A model generated the notes under the pieces. The model worked only from the letters and a program-made list of their open reading frames with translations, did no database searches and was not told the origin of the DNA. Made by a program: the position numbers and the translations under genes. A stretch of 64,000 bases of DNA from Microbacterium testaceum StLB037 (lineage in GTDB: Bacteria; Actinomycetota; Actinomycetes; Actinomycetales; Microbacteriaceae): contig NZ_VTQH01000001.1 of NCBI RefSeq assembly GCF_008763945.1, positions 209,441-273,440 of the forward strand. The letters are read 5' to 3'. Position 1 is the stretch's first letter. Each line of letters begins with the position of its first letter. Below are positions 1 through 8,563 of the stretch, piece by piece.

Positions 1-119
1 GACGGCCACACCGACGGCAAAACCGACGGACACACCGACGGCCACACCGACGGCAAAACCGACGGACACACCGACGGCCACACCGACGGCAAAACCGACG
101 GACACACCGACGGCCACAC
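1..119 (+). repeat. 36-bp in-frame tandem repeat
   Basis: Three identical 36-bp units (1-36, 37-72, 73-108) are followed by 11 bases of a fourth. Each unit encodes the 12-residue period DGHTDGKTDGHT, so the array is part of the surface protein reading frame and probably continues upstream of the window. The identity at DNA level, including the alternating GGC/GGA glycine codons, points to recent unit duplication. Confidence 0.95.
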
Positions 120-492
120 GACGACCGACACGCCCCAGCCTGCTGTCGTCTCCGTGACGACCGCAACGGCACCGGCCGCACCGGCCGCGCCGGAGATGGG
201 CTCGCAGCTCGCCGTGACGGGTTCCGACTCCGGTGCCAGCGCGGCTTCGTTCTCGCTGATCGCGGGTGCCCTCCTGCTCGCCGGGCTCGCGCTGATGTCG
301 TTCCGACGTCGAGGCACCACCACCCCGGTGACCGAGACGGCCGCCGTATCGCCCGCCGATGCGCTCCCGATGACGCGTCGCGAGCGCGCTCAGGCCGCGG
401 CCTTCGCCGGCTATGACTCGGCGCACGTTCGACGGGCGTTCGCGCCCGGCCGCAACACCGGACCCGACACGGGCTCCGAGCTGCGCAGATGA
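1..492 (+). CDS. C-terminal part of LAXTG-anchored repeat surface protein (5' end outside window)
   Basis: The reading frame is open from base 1, so only the last 163 residues are seen. They show, in order, Asp-Gly-His/Lys-Thr repeats (about residues 1-40), a Thr/Pro/Ala-rich stretch, the sorting-type motif LAVTG (about 70-74), a hydrophobic segment of about 20 residues and a basic stop (RRR). This is the layout of an actinobacterial LAXTG cell-wall sorting signal, a motif associated with class E sortases. What is odd is the tail of more than 50 residues after the basic stop; sortase substrates normally end within a few residues. It may therefore be a single-pass membrane protein whose LAVTG is fortuitous. 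Its stop overlaps the next start (ATGA), so it heads or joins a three-gene operon. Function of the repeat domain is unknown. Confidence 0.75.
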   Translation, partial: DGHTDGKTDGHTDGHTDGKTDGHTDGHTDGKTDGHTDGHTTTDTPQPAVVSVTTATAPAAPAAPEMGSQLAVTGSDSGASAASFSLIAGALLLAGLALMSFRRRGTTTPVTETAAVSPADALPMTRRERAQAAAFAGYDSAHVRRAFAPGRNTGPDTGSELRR

Positions 493-1307
493 CCGCACAG
501 AAGAAAGGGGCCGGCCGCCGCACGCGGCCGGCCCCCGCGGTGCGTCCGACGCCGCGCGCCGGGCTCGCCCCGACCATCGCCGCGGTCGCCGCCGTCGCGG
601 TGATCGGAGGCTACGTCTTCGTCAGCGCGACCTTCACCGGGCCTCCTTCTCCCGCCCGCGCTGCGGTGAGCGACGCCTTCGCACCGTACTTCTCGCAACG
701 GTGGGACGTGTTCGCTCCTGACATCCTCCGCGTCAACCGGTCCCTGCAGATACAGGCCCAGTGGCGAGACGACAGCGAAGACCTCGTCAAAAGCGAATGG
801 GTCGACGTGACCGGGACCGAACTCGATGCGGTCAGCGGCTCGCCCGCCCCGTCGCGGATCTCGAAGAACAGCCAGAACGCGCTCGGCGACTACCTCGACC
901 GGTACTGGGATCTCACCGACGCCCAGCAGGAACGCGCTCGCGACACGTTCATCGAGCAGACCGACGACGGCTTCGCCGCGATTTCGGATGCCGACCTCCT
1001 CGCCGACTTCGACGGGCTCGGGGACGACTCCGACGCCGTGGTCCGCTTCGTGCGCTACGACTACATGCTGACGCGCTTCTCGACGGTCTACGCCGATGCG
1101 TTCTTCGGCGAACCGATCGAGCGCGTCCGCTGGCGGGTTCAGACGGATCGCCCGAACGATTTCGACCACCGTCTCGACGAGGCCCGTCAGTACGAGACGA
1201 CGGAACTCACCTTCGGCTGGCGCCAGGCGGAACAGCCCGACGACGACAGCGTCCGCGGCATCTTCGCCGACGTGCAATCCCGCTACGACGCCCAGGAGTT
1301 GCCGTGA
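489..1307 (+). CDS. DUF5819 family membrane-anchored protein
   Basis: The protein has 272 residues: a basic N terminus, one hydrophobic segment at about residues 27-48 (probable signal anchor), then a soluble, acidic extracytoplasmic part rich in Asp, Arg, Trp and Tyr. The composition and its place next to an HTTM gene match the DUF5819 family, which has no known function. ATG 489 overlaps the upstream stop as ATGA and the gene's own stop overlaps the GTG of the HTTM gene, so the three genes are probably translationally coupled and act together at the membrane. The family call is from recollection of the family and its neighbourhood, not from a search. Confidence 0.65.
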   Translation: MTAQKKGAGRRTRPAPAVRPTPRAGLAPTIAAVAAVAVIGGYVFVSATFTGPPSPARAAVSDAFAPYFSQRWDVFAPDILRVNRSLQIQAQWRDDSEDLVKSEWVDVTGTELDAVSGSPAPSRISKNSQNALGDYLDRYWDLTDAQQERARDTFIEQTDDGFAAISDADLLADFDGLGDDSDAVVRFVRYDYMLTRFSTVYADAFFGEPIERVRWRVQTDRPNDFDHRLDEARQYETTELTFGWRQAEQPDDDSVRGIFADVQSRYDAQELP

Positions 1308-2374
1308 CCGCTCCCGCCGCGCGACGCGCAGGATGGCCGGCGCGCGTCTCCCCCACCCGTTCGTGGATCTCCTTCCAGCAGTGGCTGACCTCCGCCGAGC
1401 ACGCGACGATCGGCTTCTCGATGCTGCGCATCATCTTCGCCGTCGCGATGCTGCTCATTCTGCTGCCGAGCTACGCCGACCGTCACTACCTCTGGGGAGC
1501 AGGGTCCTGGTGGGTGGAGCCCGAGGCGCGTCGGGCAGGGTGGTGGGAGCCGTTCCGCCTGATCTTCTCGAAGACCGACCCTGTCCTCTTCGACGTGGCG
1601 TACTTCACTCTCATCGCCCTCGTCGTCCTCTTCCTCGTCGGCTACCGCACGCGTCTGGTCACGCCCGTCCTGCTGCTGTTCTGGGTGGGCCTGTCGACCA
1701 ACAGCACGCTGCTGACCAACGGCGGCGATACGCTCATGCGCATCATCCTCGTCTTCGCGCTCTTCGCCGATCTCAGCCGCCACTTCTCGGTGGACGCCTG
1801 GCGCCGACGGCGTCGAGGTGATCGCGTCGGTCGGCTCGACGGCATCCGTCGCCGTATGCCCTCCTGGCTCTCGCCTCTCTTGCACAACACCGCGCTGATC
1901 CTCTGCTGCTACCAGATCCTGCTCGTGTATCTCGTGGCGTCGCTGCTGAAGCTCCAGGGCGAGGAGTGGTTGTCGGGCACCGCGCTCTACTACGCGCTCT
2001 CGCTGCGGGAGTTCCAGGTCCTGCCCGCGCTCAGCGAGGCGGCGTGGCAGTTCGCACCGTTCATCATGGCCGGCACGTGGTTCGCCGTGGTCGTGCAGCT
2101 CACCTTCCCCCTCGCGCTGCTGTGGAAGCCGTCCCGCTATGTCGCCGTCGCGGGGCTCGCCCTCACGCACGTCGGCATCGGGCTGCTCCTCGGGCTGTGG
2201 CCCTTCTCGCTCGCGATGATCGCGCTCGATCTGCTGCTCGTACGCGACGCCTCCTGGGCGCGGGTGGAGGCGTTCGCGCGCTCCGCCGTGGCGCGGGCCC
2301 GGGCTCGCGCCTCCGTCGTCCGGGCGCGCTTCGCCAAGCCCGCGGTGAAAACGCCGGAGCGCCGCGCGGCGTGA
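1304..2374 (+). CDS. HTTM domain membrane protein (VKGC-like)
   Basis: The product has 356 residues and many transmembrane segments. The N-terminal layout (a FSMLRIIFAVAML segment, a WWVEP loop, a TNGGDTLMR segment and a long central helix bundle) resembles the HTTM (horizontally transferred transmembrane) domain found in bacterial homologues of vitamin K-dependent gamma-carboxylase. GTG 1304 was chosen because it overlaps the DUF5819 stop by four bases and gives an N terminus that leads straight into the first helix; a longer frame to 761 is only the shadow of the previous gene. No substrate can be named. The operon with a repeat surface protein and a DUF5819 protein suggests a role in handling or modifying an exported protein. 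That is inference. Confidence 0.75.
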   Translation: MTAPAARRAGWPARVSPTRSWISFQQWLTSAEHATIGFSMLRIIFAVAMLLILLPSYADRHYLWGAGSWWVEPEARRAGWWEPFRLIFSKTDPVLFDVAYFTLIALVVLFLVGYRTRLVTPVLLLFWVGLSTNSTLLTNGGDTLMRIILVFALFADLSRHFSVDAWRRRRRGDRVGRLDGIRRRMPSWLSPLLHNTALILCCYQILLVYLVASLLKLQGEEWLSGTALYYALSLREFQVLPALSEAAWQFAPFIMAGTWFAVVVQLTFPLALLWKPSRYVAVAGLALTHVGIGLLLGLWPFSLAMIALDLLLVRDASWARVEAFARSAVARARARASVVRARFAKPAVKTPERRAA

Positions 2375-2389
2375 GCCGGGCGGCGCTCC
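2356..2389. terminator. Hairpin between convergent HTTM gene and pheT
   Basis: A perfect 10-bp inverted repeat (GGAGCGCCGC at 2356-2365, GCGGCGCTCC at 2380-2389) with a 14-nt loop spans the HTTM stop. It lies between two converging genes and could stop transcription in both directions. There is no T-run, as is usual in this GC range. Confidence 0.6.
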
Positions 2390-2405
2390 AGGTCGTTCGC
2401 GAGGG

Positions 2406-4913
2406 TCAGTCGCGGATAGCCGCTCCGAATCGCTCGGCGGCCACGGCGACGCCGGCGAGCTTCGCCTCCGTCGCCTCGGCGGCCGTCAGCGTGCGGTCAC
2501 CGGCGCGGAAGCGCAGCGCGAAGGTGAGGCTCTTCGTGCCCTCGGCCAGTCCCGGCCCCCGATAGTCGTCGACGAGACGCGCGCCCTCGAGCAGAGGAGC
2601 ACCACCCTCGAGCAGCGCGGCGCGCACGGCGCCGGCGGCGACGCCGGCCGGGACCGTCAACGACACGTCCTGCGTCGCGGCGGGGAAGCCGGAGAGGGAT
2701 GCCGCGACCACGCGCGCCTGCGCCAGCTCGATCATCGCGTCGAGGTCGAGCTCTGCGACGAGCACGCGCCCGGGCAGATCTGCGGCCGCGGCGACCGCGG
2801 GCAACAGCTCGCCGACGTAGCCGACGTCGGTCCCCGCGGCGAGCACGCGAGCGGTGCGGCCCGGGTGCAGAGCCGCCCGCTGCGCCTGGACGAGCTCGAT
2901 GTCGAGACCCGCGGCGGCTGTGAGCACCCGCACGGCGTCGACGGCGTCGGCGAGGTCCGCGGCGATCGCGGGCTGGCCGGGCTGCTTCGCGACCGTGTTC
3001 CCGGTCAGGAGCACCGCGACGTGACGACGCTGCGGCGGGATCGACGCGTCGAGGGCCGTGAGGGTGGCGGCATCCGGACGCACGGCGAGCGGCGGCACCG
3101 ACGGGGTGCCGTACTGCACGCCGGGCTTGGGAAGGAACACCGTGCCGGCCTCGAACAGGGCGAGATCGGTGATTCCGCGCGAGACGTTGCGGTGCGCCAC
3201 CTGCAGCAGCGCCGGTACGAGCGAGCGGCGCAGGAACGGCGCAAGGCCGTCGAGCGGGTTCGCGAGCTTGACGCTCGGCAGCGGGTCGCCGGAGGGCGAA
3301 CCGTGCAGGGCGTTCTGCTCTTCGGTGGTGAAGGGGAACGAAGGCGTTTCGACGAAGCCCGCCGAGGCGAGAGCGTTCGCGACGCGGCGGCGTCCCTGCT
3401 GAGCAGCGGTGAGGCCGCGACCCGAAGGAGGCGTCGGCAGGATCGACGGGATGCGGTCGTACCCGCCGATGCGGGCCACCTCTTCGGCGAGCGTCCACTT
3501 GTCGGTGAGGTCGGGGCGCCACGACGGAGGGATGACCACGCGGGCCTCTCCCTGCGTCTCGACACGGCATCCGATCGTCTCGAGCGAAGCCACGATCTCG
3601 TCGTCGGAGTAGTCGACACCGATCAGCCCGGGGATGAATCCGTCGGGCAGCTCGATCCCGTCGACGCCGTAGCCCGTCAGAAGCGCTCCGCCGACGGCGG
3701 TGTCGAGCTGGCCACCCGCGTACTCGACCATGAGGTCGGCGACGCGACGAGCCGCGACGAAGGGAATCGCCGGGTCGACCCCGCGCTCGAAGCGCCGTGA
3801 GGCTTCGGAGGGCAGCTTGTGACGACGGGCGGTGCGGGCGATCGACACGGTGTCGAAGATCGCCGCTTCGATGAGCACGTTGCGCGTGGCCCCGGTCATC
3901 TCGGTGGTGCCGCCGCCCATGACGCCGGCCAGACCGATCGGACCCGAGTCATCGGTGATGAGCAGGTCTTCGGGGTCGAGGGTGCGCACCTTGCCGTCGA
4001 GCGTCTCGAGCGTCTCCCCCGACCGCGCGCGGCGGACGGTGATCCCGCCCTGCAGGCGATCGAGGTCGTACCCGTGGATCGGCTCACCGAGCTCGAGCAT
4101 CACGTAGTTGGTGATGTCGATGAGCACGCCGAGCGAACGGATGCCGGCGAGCGTGAGCCGCGCGATCATCCACGCCGGCGTGGGCTTGGTCGGATCGACG
4201 CCGCGCACGATGCGCGCGACGAACTCCGTCGCACCGACGCGTCCGCGGATGGGTGCCTGATCGTCGACGGCGACGGGGAACCCCTGCCCCGGCTCGACCT
4301 CGTCCCAGGCCCGCTCCGCGGGATCACGGAACGCCGCTCCGGTGGCGTGCGAGTACTCGCGCGCCACGCCGCGCATCGACAGCGCGTACCCGCGGTCGGG
4401 CGTGACGTTGATCTCGACGGCGACGTCGTCGAGGCCGAGCAGGGCGATCGCGTCGGTTCCCACCGGCGCGTCGAGCCCGAGTTCGACCAGGCGCAGGATG
4501 CCGTTGTGCTCGTCGCCGAGGCCCAGCTCCTGCGCCGAGGCGATCATGCCGTCCGACACGTGACCGTAGGTCTTGCGAGCCGCGATGGGGAAGGGGCCGG
4601 GCAACACCGCACCGGGGAGGGTCACCACGACCTTGTCGCCCTCGAAGAAGTTGCCCGCACCGCAGACGATGCCGCGCACTCCCCCGTTCTCGGCCCCGAC
4701 GTCGACCTGGCACCACCGGATGGTCTTGCCGTTGGACTGGGGCTCGGGGGTGAACTCCTTCACCTCGCCGACCACGATGGGGCCGGACAGCTGGAAGCCG
4801 TGCACGTCCTCTTCTTCGAAGCCGACCGACACCAGCGCGGCGAGGACGTCTTCGGGCGTGGCCTCGGCGGGCACGTCGACGTACTCGCGCAACCAGGAGA
4901 GCGGGACGCGCAT
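2406..4913 (-). CDS. pheT: Phenylalanyl-tRNA synthetase beta subunit
   Basis: The 835-residue product has the expected size for bacterial PheT. It begins MRVPLSWLREYVD, typical of the family, followed by the N-terminal tRNA-binding domain (about 40-150), the B3/B4 editing region with the stretch TPDRGYALS and the B5 domain. It ends in the anticodon-binding FDX-ACB domain, where LTFALRFRAGDRTLT lies near the C terminus. With PheS it forms the alpha2-beta2 enzyme that charges tRNA-Phe, and it clears mischarged Tyr-tRNA. The start overlaps the pheS stop (TGATG), so the two are translationally coupled. A longer frame upstream is pheS read in another frame. Confidence 0.97.
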   Translation of the reverse strand: MRVPLSWLREYVDVPAEATPEDVLAALVSVGFEEEDVHGFQLSGPIVVGEVKEFTPEPQSNGKTIRWCQVDVGAENGGVRGIVCGAGNFFEGDKVVVTLPGAVLPGPFPIAARKTYGHVSDGMIASAQELGLGDEHNGILRLVELGLDAPVGTDAIALLGLDDVAVEINVTPDRGYALSMRGVAREYSHATGAAFRDPAERAWDEVEPGQGFPVAVDDQAPIRGRVGATEFVARIVRGVDPTKPTPAWMIARLTLAGIRSLGVLIDITNYVMLELGEPIHGYDLDRLQGGITVRRARSGETLETLDGKVRTLDPEDLLITDDSGPIGLAGVMGGGTTEMTGATRNVLIEAAIFDTVSIARTARRHKLPSEASRRFERGVDPAIPFVAARRVADLMVEYAGGQLDTAVGGALLTGYGVDGIELPDGFIPGLIGVDYSDDEIVASLETIGCRVETQGEARVVIPPSWRPDLTDKWTLAEEVARIGGYDRIPSILPTPPSGRGLTAAQQGRRRVANALASAGFVETPSFPFTTEEQNALHGSPSGDPLPSVKLANPLDGLAPFLRRSLVPALLQVAHRNVSRGITDLALFEAGTVFLPKPGVQYGTPSVPPLAVRPDAATLTALDASIPPQRRHVAVLLTGNTVAKQPGQPAIAADLADAVDAVRVLTAAAGLDIELVQAQRAALHPGRTARVLAAGTDVGYVGELLPAVAAAADLPGRVLVAELDLDAMIELAQARVVAASLSGFPAATQDVSLTVPAGVAAGAVRAALLEGGAPLLEGARLVDDYRGPGLAEGTKSLTFALRFRAGDRTLTAAEATEAKLAGVAVAAERFGAAIRD

Positions 4914-5953
4914 CAGACCACCATTCCGAACTGCTCGCTGAAGCGGACATCGCCCTCGGCCATGTCGCGCATGTCTTGCACGTCGCTGCGGAACATGAGC
5001 GTGCGCTCGATGCCCATGCCGAAGGCGAAGCCCGAGTACTCCTCGGGGTCGATGCCCGCGGCCCGCAGCACGTTGGGGTTCACCATTCCGCAGCCGCCCC
5101 ACTCGATCCAGCGCGCCCCGCCCTTGAACGTGGGATGCCACAGGTCGAGCTCGGCGCTCGGCTCGGTGAAGGGGAAGAAGTTGGCGCGGAAGCGCGTCTT
5201 GGCCTCGGGCCCGAAGAGCACGCGCGCGGCGTGGTCGAGGGTGCCCTTGAGGTGGGCCATCGTGATGTTCTTGTCGATCACGAGACCTTCGAACTGCGTG
5301 AACACCGGCAGGTGCGTCGCATCGAACTCGTCGGTGCGGTAGACCCGGCCGGGGCAGAGCACGTAGATCGGCAGATCGCGCTCGAGCATCGACCGCACCT
5401 GAACCGGGCTGGTGTGCGTGCGCAGGACGAGGTGTCGGGCGACCGGGTCGACGAAGAAGGTGTCCTGCATCTGGCGCGCGGGGTGGTCGACGTCGAAGTT
5501 GAGCGCGTCGAAGTTGAACCACTCGTGCTCGAGCTCGGGGCCCTCCGCGATCTCCCAGCCCATGCCGACGAAGATGTCCGACACCTGCTCCTGGAGAAGG
5601 GAGATGGGATGCCGTGCCCCGATGCGCGCGCGCTGCGGCAGCGCCGTGACGTCGATGCGCTCGGCCTCGAGCTGCGCGGCGGTCTCGGCCTCGGCCAGCT
5701 CGCGCTCGCGGGCCGCGAGCGCCTGGTTCACCTGACCGCGGGCCTGCCCGACGAGCTTGCCGAAGGAGGCTTTGTGCTCGGGGGCGACGTGGCGCATCTG
5801 GGCGTTCAGCTGGGCGAGGGAGGACTGCTCCCCCGTGTGCGCGGAACGGGCGGACTTCAACTCGGCCGTGGTCGCGGCGGCGGCGATGGCGGCAAGAGCC
5901 TCATCGACCGCGGAGGCGACGGCCTCGGGGGTGATCTCGGGTGCGTCGGACAC
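4913..5953 (-). CDS. pheS: Phenylalanyl-tRNA synthetase alpha subunit
   Basis: The 346-residue class II synthetase subunit carries an N-terminal coiled-coil tRNA-binding arm (about 1-90, rich in Ala, Glu, Arg), then motif 2 and 3 regions including FNFDALNFD, a DPVARHLVLRTHTS stretch, and the C-terminal glycine-rich GFAFGMGIERTLM motif. It activates phenylalanine and transfers it to tRNA-Phe. GTG 5953 is the chosen start. It has no Shine-Dalgarno sequence but sits 8 nt after a TAGACT hexamer, which fits a leaderless mRNA. A strong hairpin just upstream separates it from the glutamate transporter operon. Confidence 0.96.
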   Translation of the reverse strand: MSDAPEITPEAVASAVDEALAAIAAAATTAELKSARSAHTGEQSSLAQLNAQMRHVAPEHKASFGKLVGQARGQVNQALAARERELAEAETAAQLEAERIDVTALPQRARIGARHPISLLQEQVSDIFVGMGWEIAEGPELEHEWFNFDALNFDVDHPARQMQDTFFVDPVARHLVLRTHTSPVQVRSMLERDLPIYVLCPGRVYRTDEFDATHLPVFTQFEGLVIDKNITMAHLKGTLDHAARVLFGPEAKTRFRANFFPFTEPSAELDLWHPTFKGGARWIEWGGCGMVNPNVLRAAGIDPEEYSGFAFGMGIERTLMFRSDVQDMRDMAEGDVRFSEQFGMVV

Positions 5954-5961
5954 GAGATGAG

Positions 5962-5967
5962 AGTCTA
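5962..5967 (-). promoter_or_regulatory. Probable -10 element of pheS (leaderless)
   Basis: TAGACT on the minus strand lies 8 nt before the GTG of pheS. The short distance and lack of ribosome binding site suggest transcription starts at or next to the start codon. It overlaps the edge of the gluD terminator hairpin by one base. Confidence 0.5.
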
Positions 5968-6000
5968 CCGACGGGCGGGGACACTGCCCCGCCCGTCGGT
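5967..6000 (-). terminator. Terminator of the gluABCD operon
   Basis: A perfect 14-bp stem (5967-5980 with 5987-6000, 6-nt loop) begins 3 nt after the gluD stop. It should end gluABCD transcripts before pheS. Because it also sits directly before the pheS start, a role as pheST attenuator cannot be excluded. Confidence 0.8.
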
Positions 6001-6003
6001 CGC

Positions 6004-6918
6004 TCACAGGCCGTGCGAGTCGTGCTTGCCGAGACCGCGCTGGGCGACGATGAGCTCGGTGTCGGTGCCCGTCTGGCCCGCGGGCTCCGCGGGAGCGACG
6101 GCTCCCGCCTTGGGCGACCTGCGCAGGCCCACCTCGACGCGATGAGCGGCGAACGACAGGGCGAGGCACATCGCGACGTAGATCACGCTGGCGATGAGCG
6201 CGGCGGGGACGAGCGGCGAGCCGTACTCGCCGTTCGATCCGAGCAGACGAGCGAAGTACAGCAGTTCGGGGTAGGTGATGATGAAGCCGAGCGCGGTGTC
6301 CTTCAGGGTCACCACGAGCTGGGCGATGATCACGGGGAGCATCGCGCGGATGGCCTGCGGGAGCAGGATCAGACGCATGACGCCCGACTTGCGCAGACCC
6401 ACGGCGTAGCCCGCCTCGCTTTGACCGCGAGGAAGCGCCTCCACACCGGCGCGGATGACCTCGGACAGCACGGAGCCGTTGTAGAGCACGAGCGCGATCA
6501 CGACGGCCCAGTACGACGACATCTTGATGTCGATGACCGGCAGGCCGTAGTACAGCAGCAGCATGAAGACGAGCACGGGAACGGCGCGGAGGATTTCGAC
6601 GATCCATCCGACCGGGAGTCGCACCCACCGGTGATCCGACAGACGGCCGATCGCGAGCACGAACCCCAGCACGAGGGCGCCGACCGCGGCGACGGCGAAG
6701 GCCGCGAGCGTCGCGAGGGTCGCCTGACCGAAGCGCTCCCAGATGGCGGTGTAGGTGAAGACGTTCCACTTGGCGGCGGAGAACTGCCCGGTGTCGATGA
6801 AGCGCCAGATCACGAAGCCGATCACGGCGGCGACGAGCAGCAGGGTCGCGACGCCGATGATGCGGTTGCGCAGTTGCGCGCGCGGGCCCGGAACGTCGTA
6901 CAGGACGGAGGAGCTCAT
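6004..6918 (-). CDS. gluD: Glutamate-type ABC transporter permease 2
   Basis: This 304-residue polar amino acid permease has an N-terminal membrane segment (about 20-40) and a HisM/GlnP-type core of about five helices. The cytoplasmic EAA loop that docks on the ATPase is seen at EALPRGQSEAGYAVGL. With GluC it forms the membrane channel of a glutamate/glutamine-type importer. ATG 6918 overlaps the gluC stop (ATGA). The last 40 residues are hydrophilic (APAEPAGQTGTDTE) and not part of the core. Substrate is inferred from operon order (binding protein, two permeases, ATPase) as in Corynebacterium gluABCD; glutamine or another polar amino acid is possible. Confidence 0.85.
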   Translation of the reverse strand: MSSSVLYDVPGPRAQLRNRIIGVATLLLVAAVIGFVIWRFIDTGQFSAAKWNVFTYTAIWERFGQATLATLAAFAVAAVGALVLGFVLAIGRLSDHRWVRLPVGWIVEILRAVPVLVFMLLLYYGLPVIDIKMSSYWAVVIALVLYNGSVLSEVIRAGVEALPRGQSEAGYAVGLRKSGVMRLILLPQAIRAMLPVIIAQLVVTLKDTALGFIITYPELLYFARLLGSNGEYGSPLVPAALIASVIYVAMCLALSFAAHRVEVGLRRSPKAGAVAPAEPAGQTGTDTELIVAQRGLGKHDSHGL

Positions 6919-7565
6919 CGGGCGACCTTCCACTTCTTCTCGGCGGCGTTCTGCAGGGCGGCCAGCAGCAGCACGAGGATGACGAACACGACCATCACGA
7001 GCAGGATCGTGACGAGCTGGTTCTCGCCGTTCTCGCTCATGGTCGCGCGGATGTTGCCGAGGTTGACCACCGAGAATCCAGCGGCCACCGTGGTGTTCTT
7101 GAGCAGGGCGATGAACACGCTCATCATCGGCGGGATGACCGAGCGGGTGGCCTGAGGCAGCACGATGAGCGACATCACCTGCCCGAAACCGAGTCCGAGC
7201 GCGCGAGCGGCTTCGGCCTGCCCGACCGGGACCGTGTTGATACCGGCGCGGATGGTCTCGGCAACGTAGGTCGCCGTGTAGACGCCGAGGCCGCACACGG
7301 CCAGAGCGAGGAAGCTGCCGCGCGGCACGTCGACCAGCAGCGGGACGCAGAACGCGAAGAAGAACAGCACCAGCGTGAGCGGGGTGTTGCGGATCCAGTT
7401 CACGTACACCGCGCCGACGCCTCGGGCGATGGGCACCGGCGACACGCGCATGGCCGCGACGATGAAGCCGAGCACGAGCGCGATCAGGCCGCCGCCCACG
7501 AAGAGCACGACCGTCCCCCAGAGGGCCTGCGCCCACAGATCGGGGTAGTCGAAGATCTGGTTCAC
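6915..7565 (-). CDS. gluC: Glutamate-type ABC transporter permease 1
   Basis: The 216-residue permease has about five transmembrane helices and the HisM-type EAA loop (NTVPVGQAEAARALGL). Its partner is GluD; together they bind the ATPase GluA and receive substrate from the lipoprotein GluB. GTG 7565, giving VNQIFDYPDLW, was chosen because the frame upstream is proline/arginine-rich, lacks homology-like features and runs into the gluB-gluC hairpin. A strong stem-loop in the 77-bp gap to gluB probably lowers permease expression relative to the binding protein. Confidence 0.87.
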   Translation of the reverse strand: MNQIFDYPDLWAQALWGTVVLFVGGGLIALVLGFIVAAMRVSPVPIARGVGAVYVNWIRNTPLTLVLFFFAFCVPLLVDVPRGSFLALAVCGLGVYTATYVAETIRAGINTVPVGQAEAARALGLGFGQVMSLIVLPQATRSVIPPMMSVFIALLKNTTVAAGFSVVNLGNIRATMSENGENQLVTILLVMVVFVILVLLLAALQNAAEKKWKVAR

Positions 7566-7603
7566 CGTACGCTGTCCGTTCTTTCTCGTCGTACTCGTCG
7601 GGT

Positions 7604-7636
7604 GGGGCGGGCGGCGCGTGCGGCGCCACCCGCCCC
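7604..7636 (-). terminator. Intra-operon stem-loop between gluB and gluC
   Basis: A 14-bp stem with one mismatch (7604-7617 with 7623-7636, 5-nt loop) starts 6 nt after the gluB stop. Hairpins at this point in importer operons commonly act as partial terminators or protect the upstream mRNA, so the binding protein is made in excess. The role here is inferred. Confidence 0.65.
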
Positions 7637-7642
7637 GAGGGG

Positions 7643-8563
7643 TCAGCTGACGGGGTCGACCGCCGGCTGCTCGCCCTTGACGCCCGAGGCGCCGAGGTTC
7701 TTCTCGAAGATGGCCTCCCACGTGGAGCCGCCGTCGGTGAACATCGTGTTCACGAACTCCTGGAAGACGGTGTCGCCCTTGGCGATGCCGACGCCGTAGC
7801 GCTCCTCGCTGAAGGGCTCACCCGCGATCTTGAGGTTGTCGGGGTCCTGTGCGGCGTAACCGAGGAGGATGGCCTCGTCGGTCGTAACCGCGTCGACCTC
7901 GCCGTTCTTGAGCTTCTCGACGCACTGCGAGTAAGTGTCGAACTCCACGACCTGCGCGGGAGTCTGCTCGCGGATGCGCTGGATCGGGGTCGAGCCGGTC
8001 ACCGAGCACACGGTGGTCTCGGCCGTGAGCGAGTCCTTGCCGGTGATGGTGTCGTTGTCGGCCGCGACGAGCAGGCCCTGACCGGTCAGGAAGTAGGGTC
8101 CGGCGAAGGAGATCTGGTCCTTGCGCTTGTCGGTGATCGAGTAGGTGCCGACGTAGTAGTCGATGTCACCGTTGATGAGGGCCTGCTCGCGGTTGGCCGA
8201 CGCGATGGCCTTGTACTCGACCTTCGCGGTGTCGGCCGGGTCGTAGCCCAGCGACGCGGCGATCCAGCGCGCGACGTCGACATCGAAGCCCTTGCGCTCG
8301 CCCGTCACGGGGTCGAGGTAGCCGAGGCCGGGCTGGTCTTCCTTGACACCGACGACGATCTTGCCGGCCGAGGTGATCTTGTCGAAGGTGGGGCTGCCCT
8401 CGAGGGTGACGTCGGTCGCGACCGCGCCGTAGACGGGCTCGTCGCTCGCCGCGCCGCCGGCGCCGGGTTCGGTCGAACCGGGGGTGCCGCTGTTGCAGGC
8501 CGTCAGGGCGAGCAGGCCGGCGGCGAGGATGCTCGCGCCGGCGAGAAAACGAGGTTTACGCAT
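7643..8563 (-). CDS. gluB: Glutamate-type ABC transporter substrate-binding lipoprotein
   Basis: The 306-residue solute-binding protein has a lipoprotein signal peptide (MRKPRFLAG... with lipobox LTAC, Cys at about residue 23) and the family 3 fold seen in stretches such as IVVGVKEDQPGLGY, GFDVDVARWIAASLG and DIDYYVGTYSITDKR. It would be tethered to the outer face of the membrane, capture the amino acid and deliver it to GluC/GluD. The start has a clear AAGGAG site. It lies 134 bp downstream of gluA, a longer gap than elsewhere in the operon, so a separate promoter is possible. Confidence 0.93.
   Translation of the reverse strand: MRKPRFLAGASILAAGLLALTACNSGTPGSTEPGAGGAASDEPVYGAVATDVTLEGSPTFDKITSAGKIVVGVKEDQPGLGYLDPVTGERKGFDVDVARWIAASLGYDPADTAKVEYKAIASANREQALINGDIDYYVGTYSITDKRKDQISFAGPYFLTGQGLLVAADNDTITGKDSLTAETTVCSVTGSTPIQRIREQTPAQVVEFDTYSQCVEKLKNGEVDAVTTDEAILLGYAAQDPDNLKIAGEPFSEERYGVGIAKGDTVFQEFVNTMFTDGGSTWEAIFEKNLGASGVKGEQPAVDPVS

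Noticed and set aside
1..119. 36-bp repeats as a CRISPR array
   Set aside because: Units are contiguous with no spacers and stay in frame with a coding sequence.
3819..5342. 507-codon plus-strand open frame
   Set aside because: Antisense of pheT and pheS.
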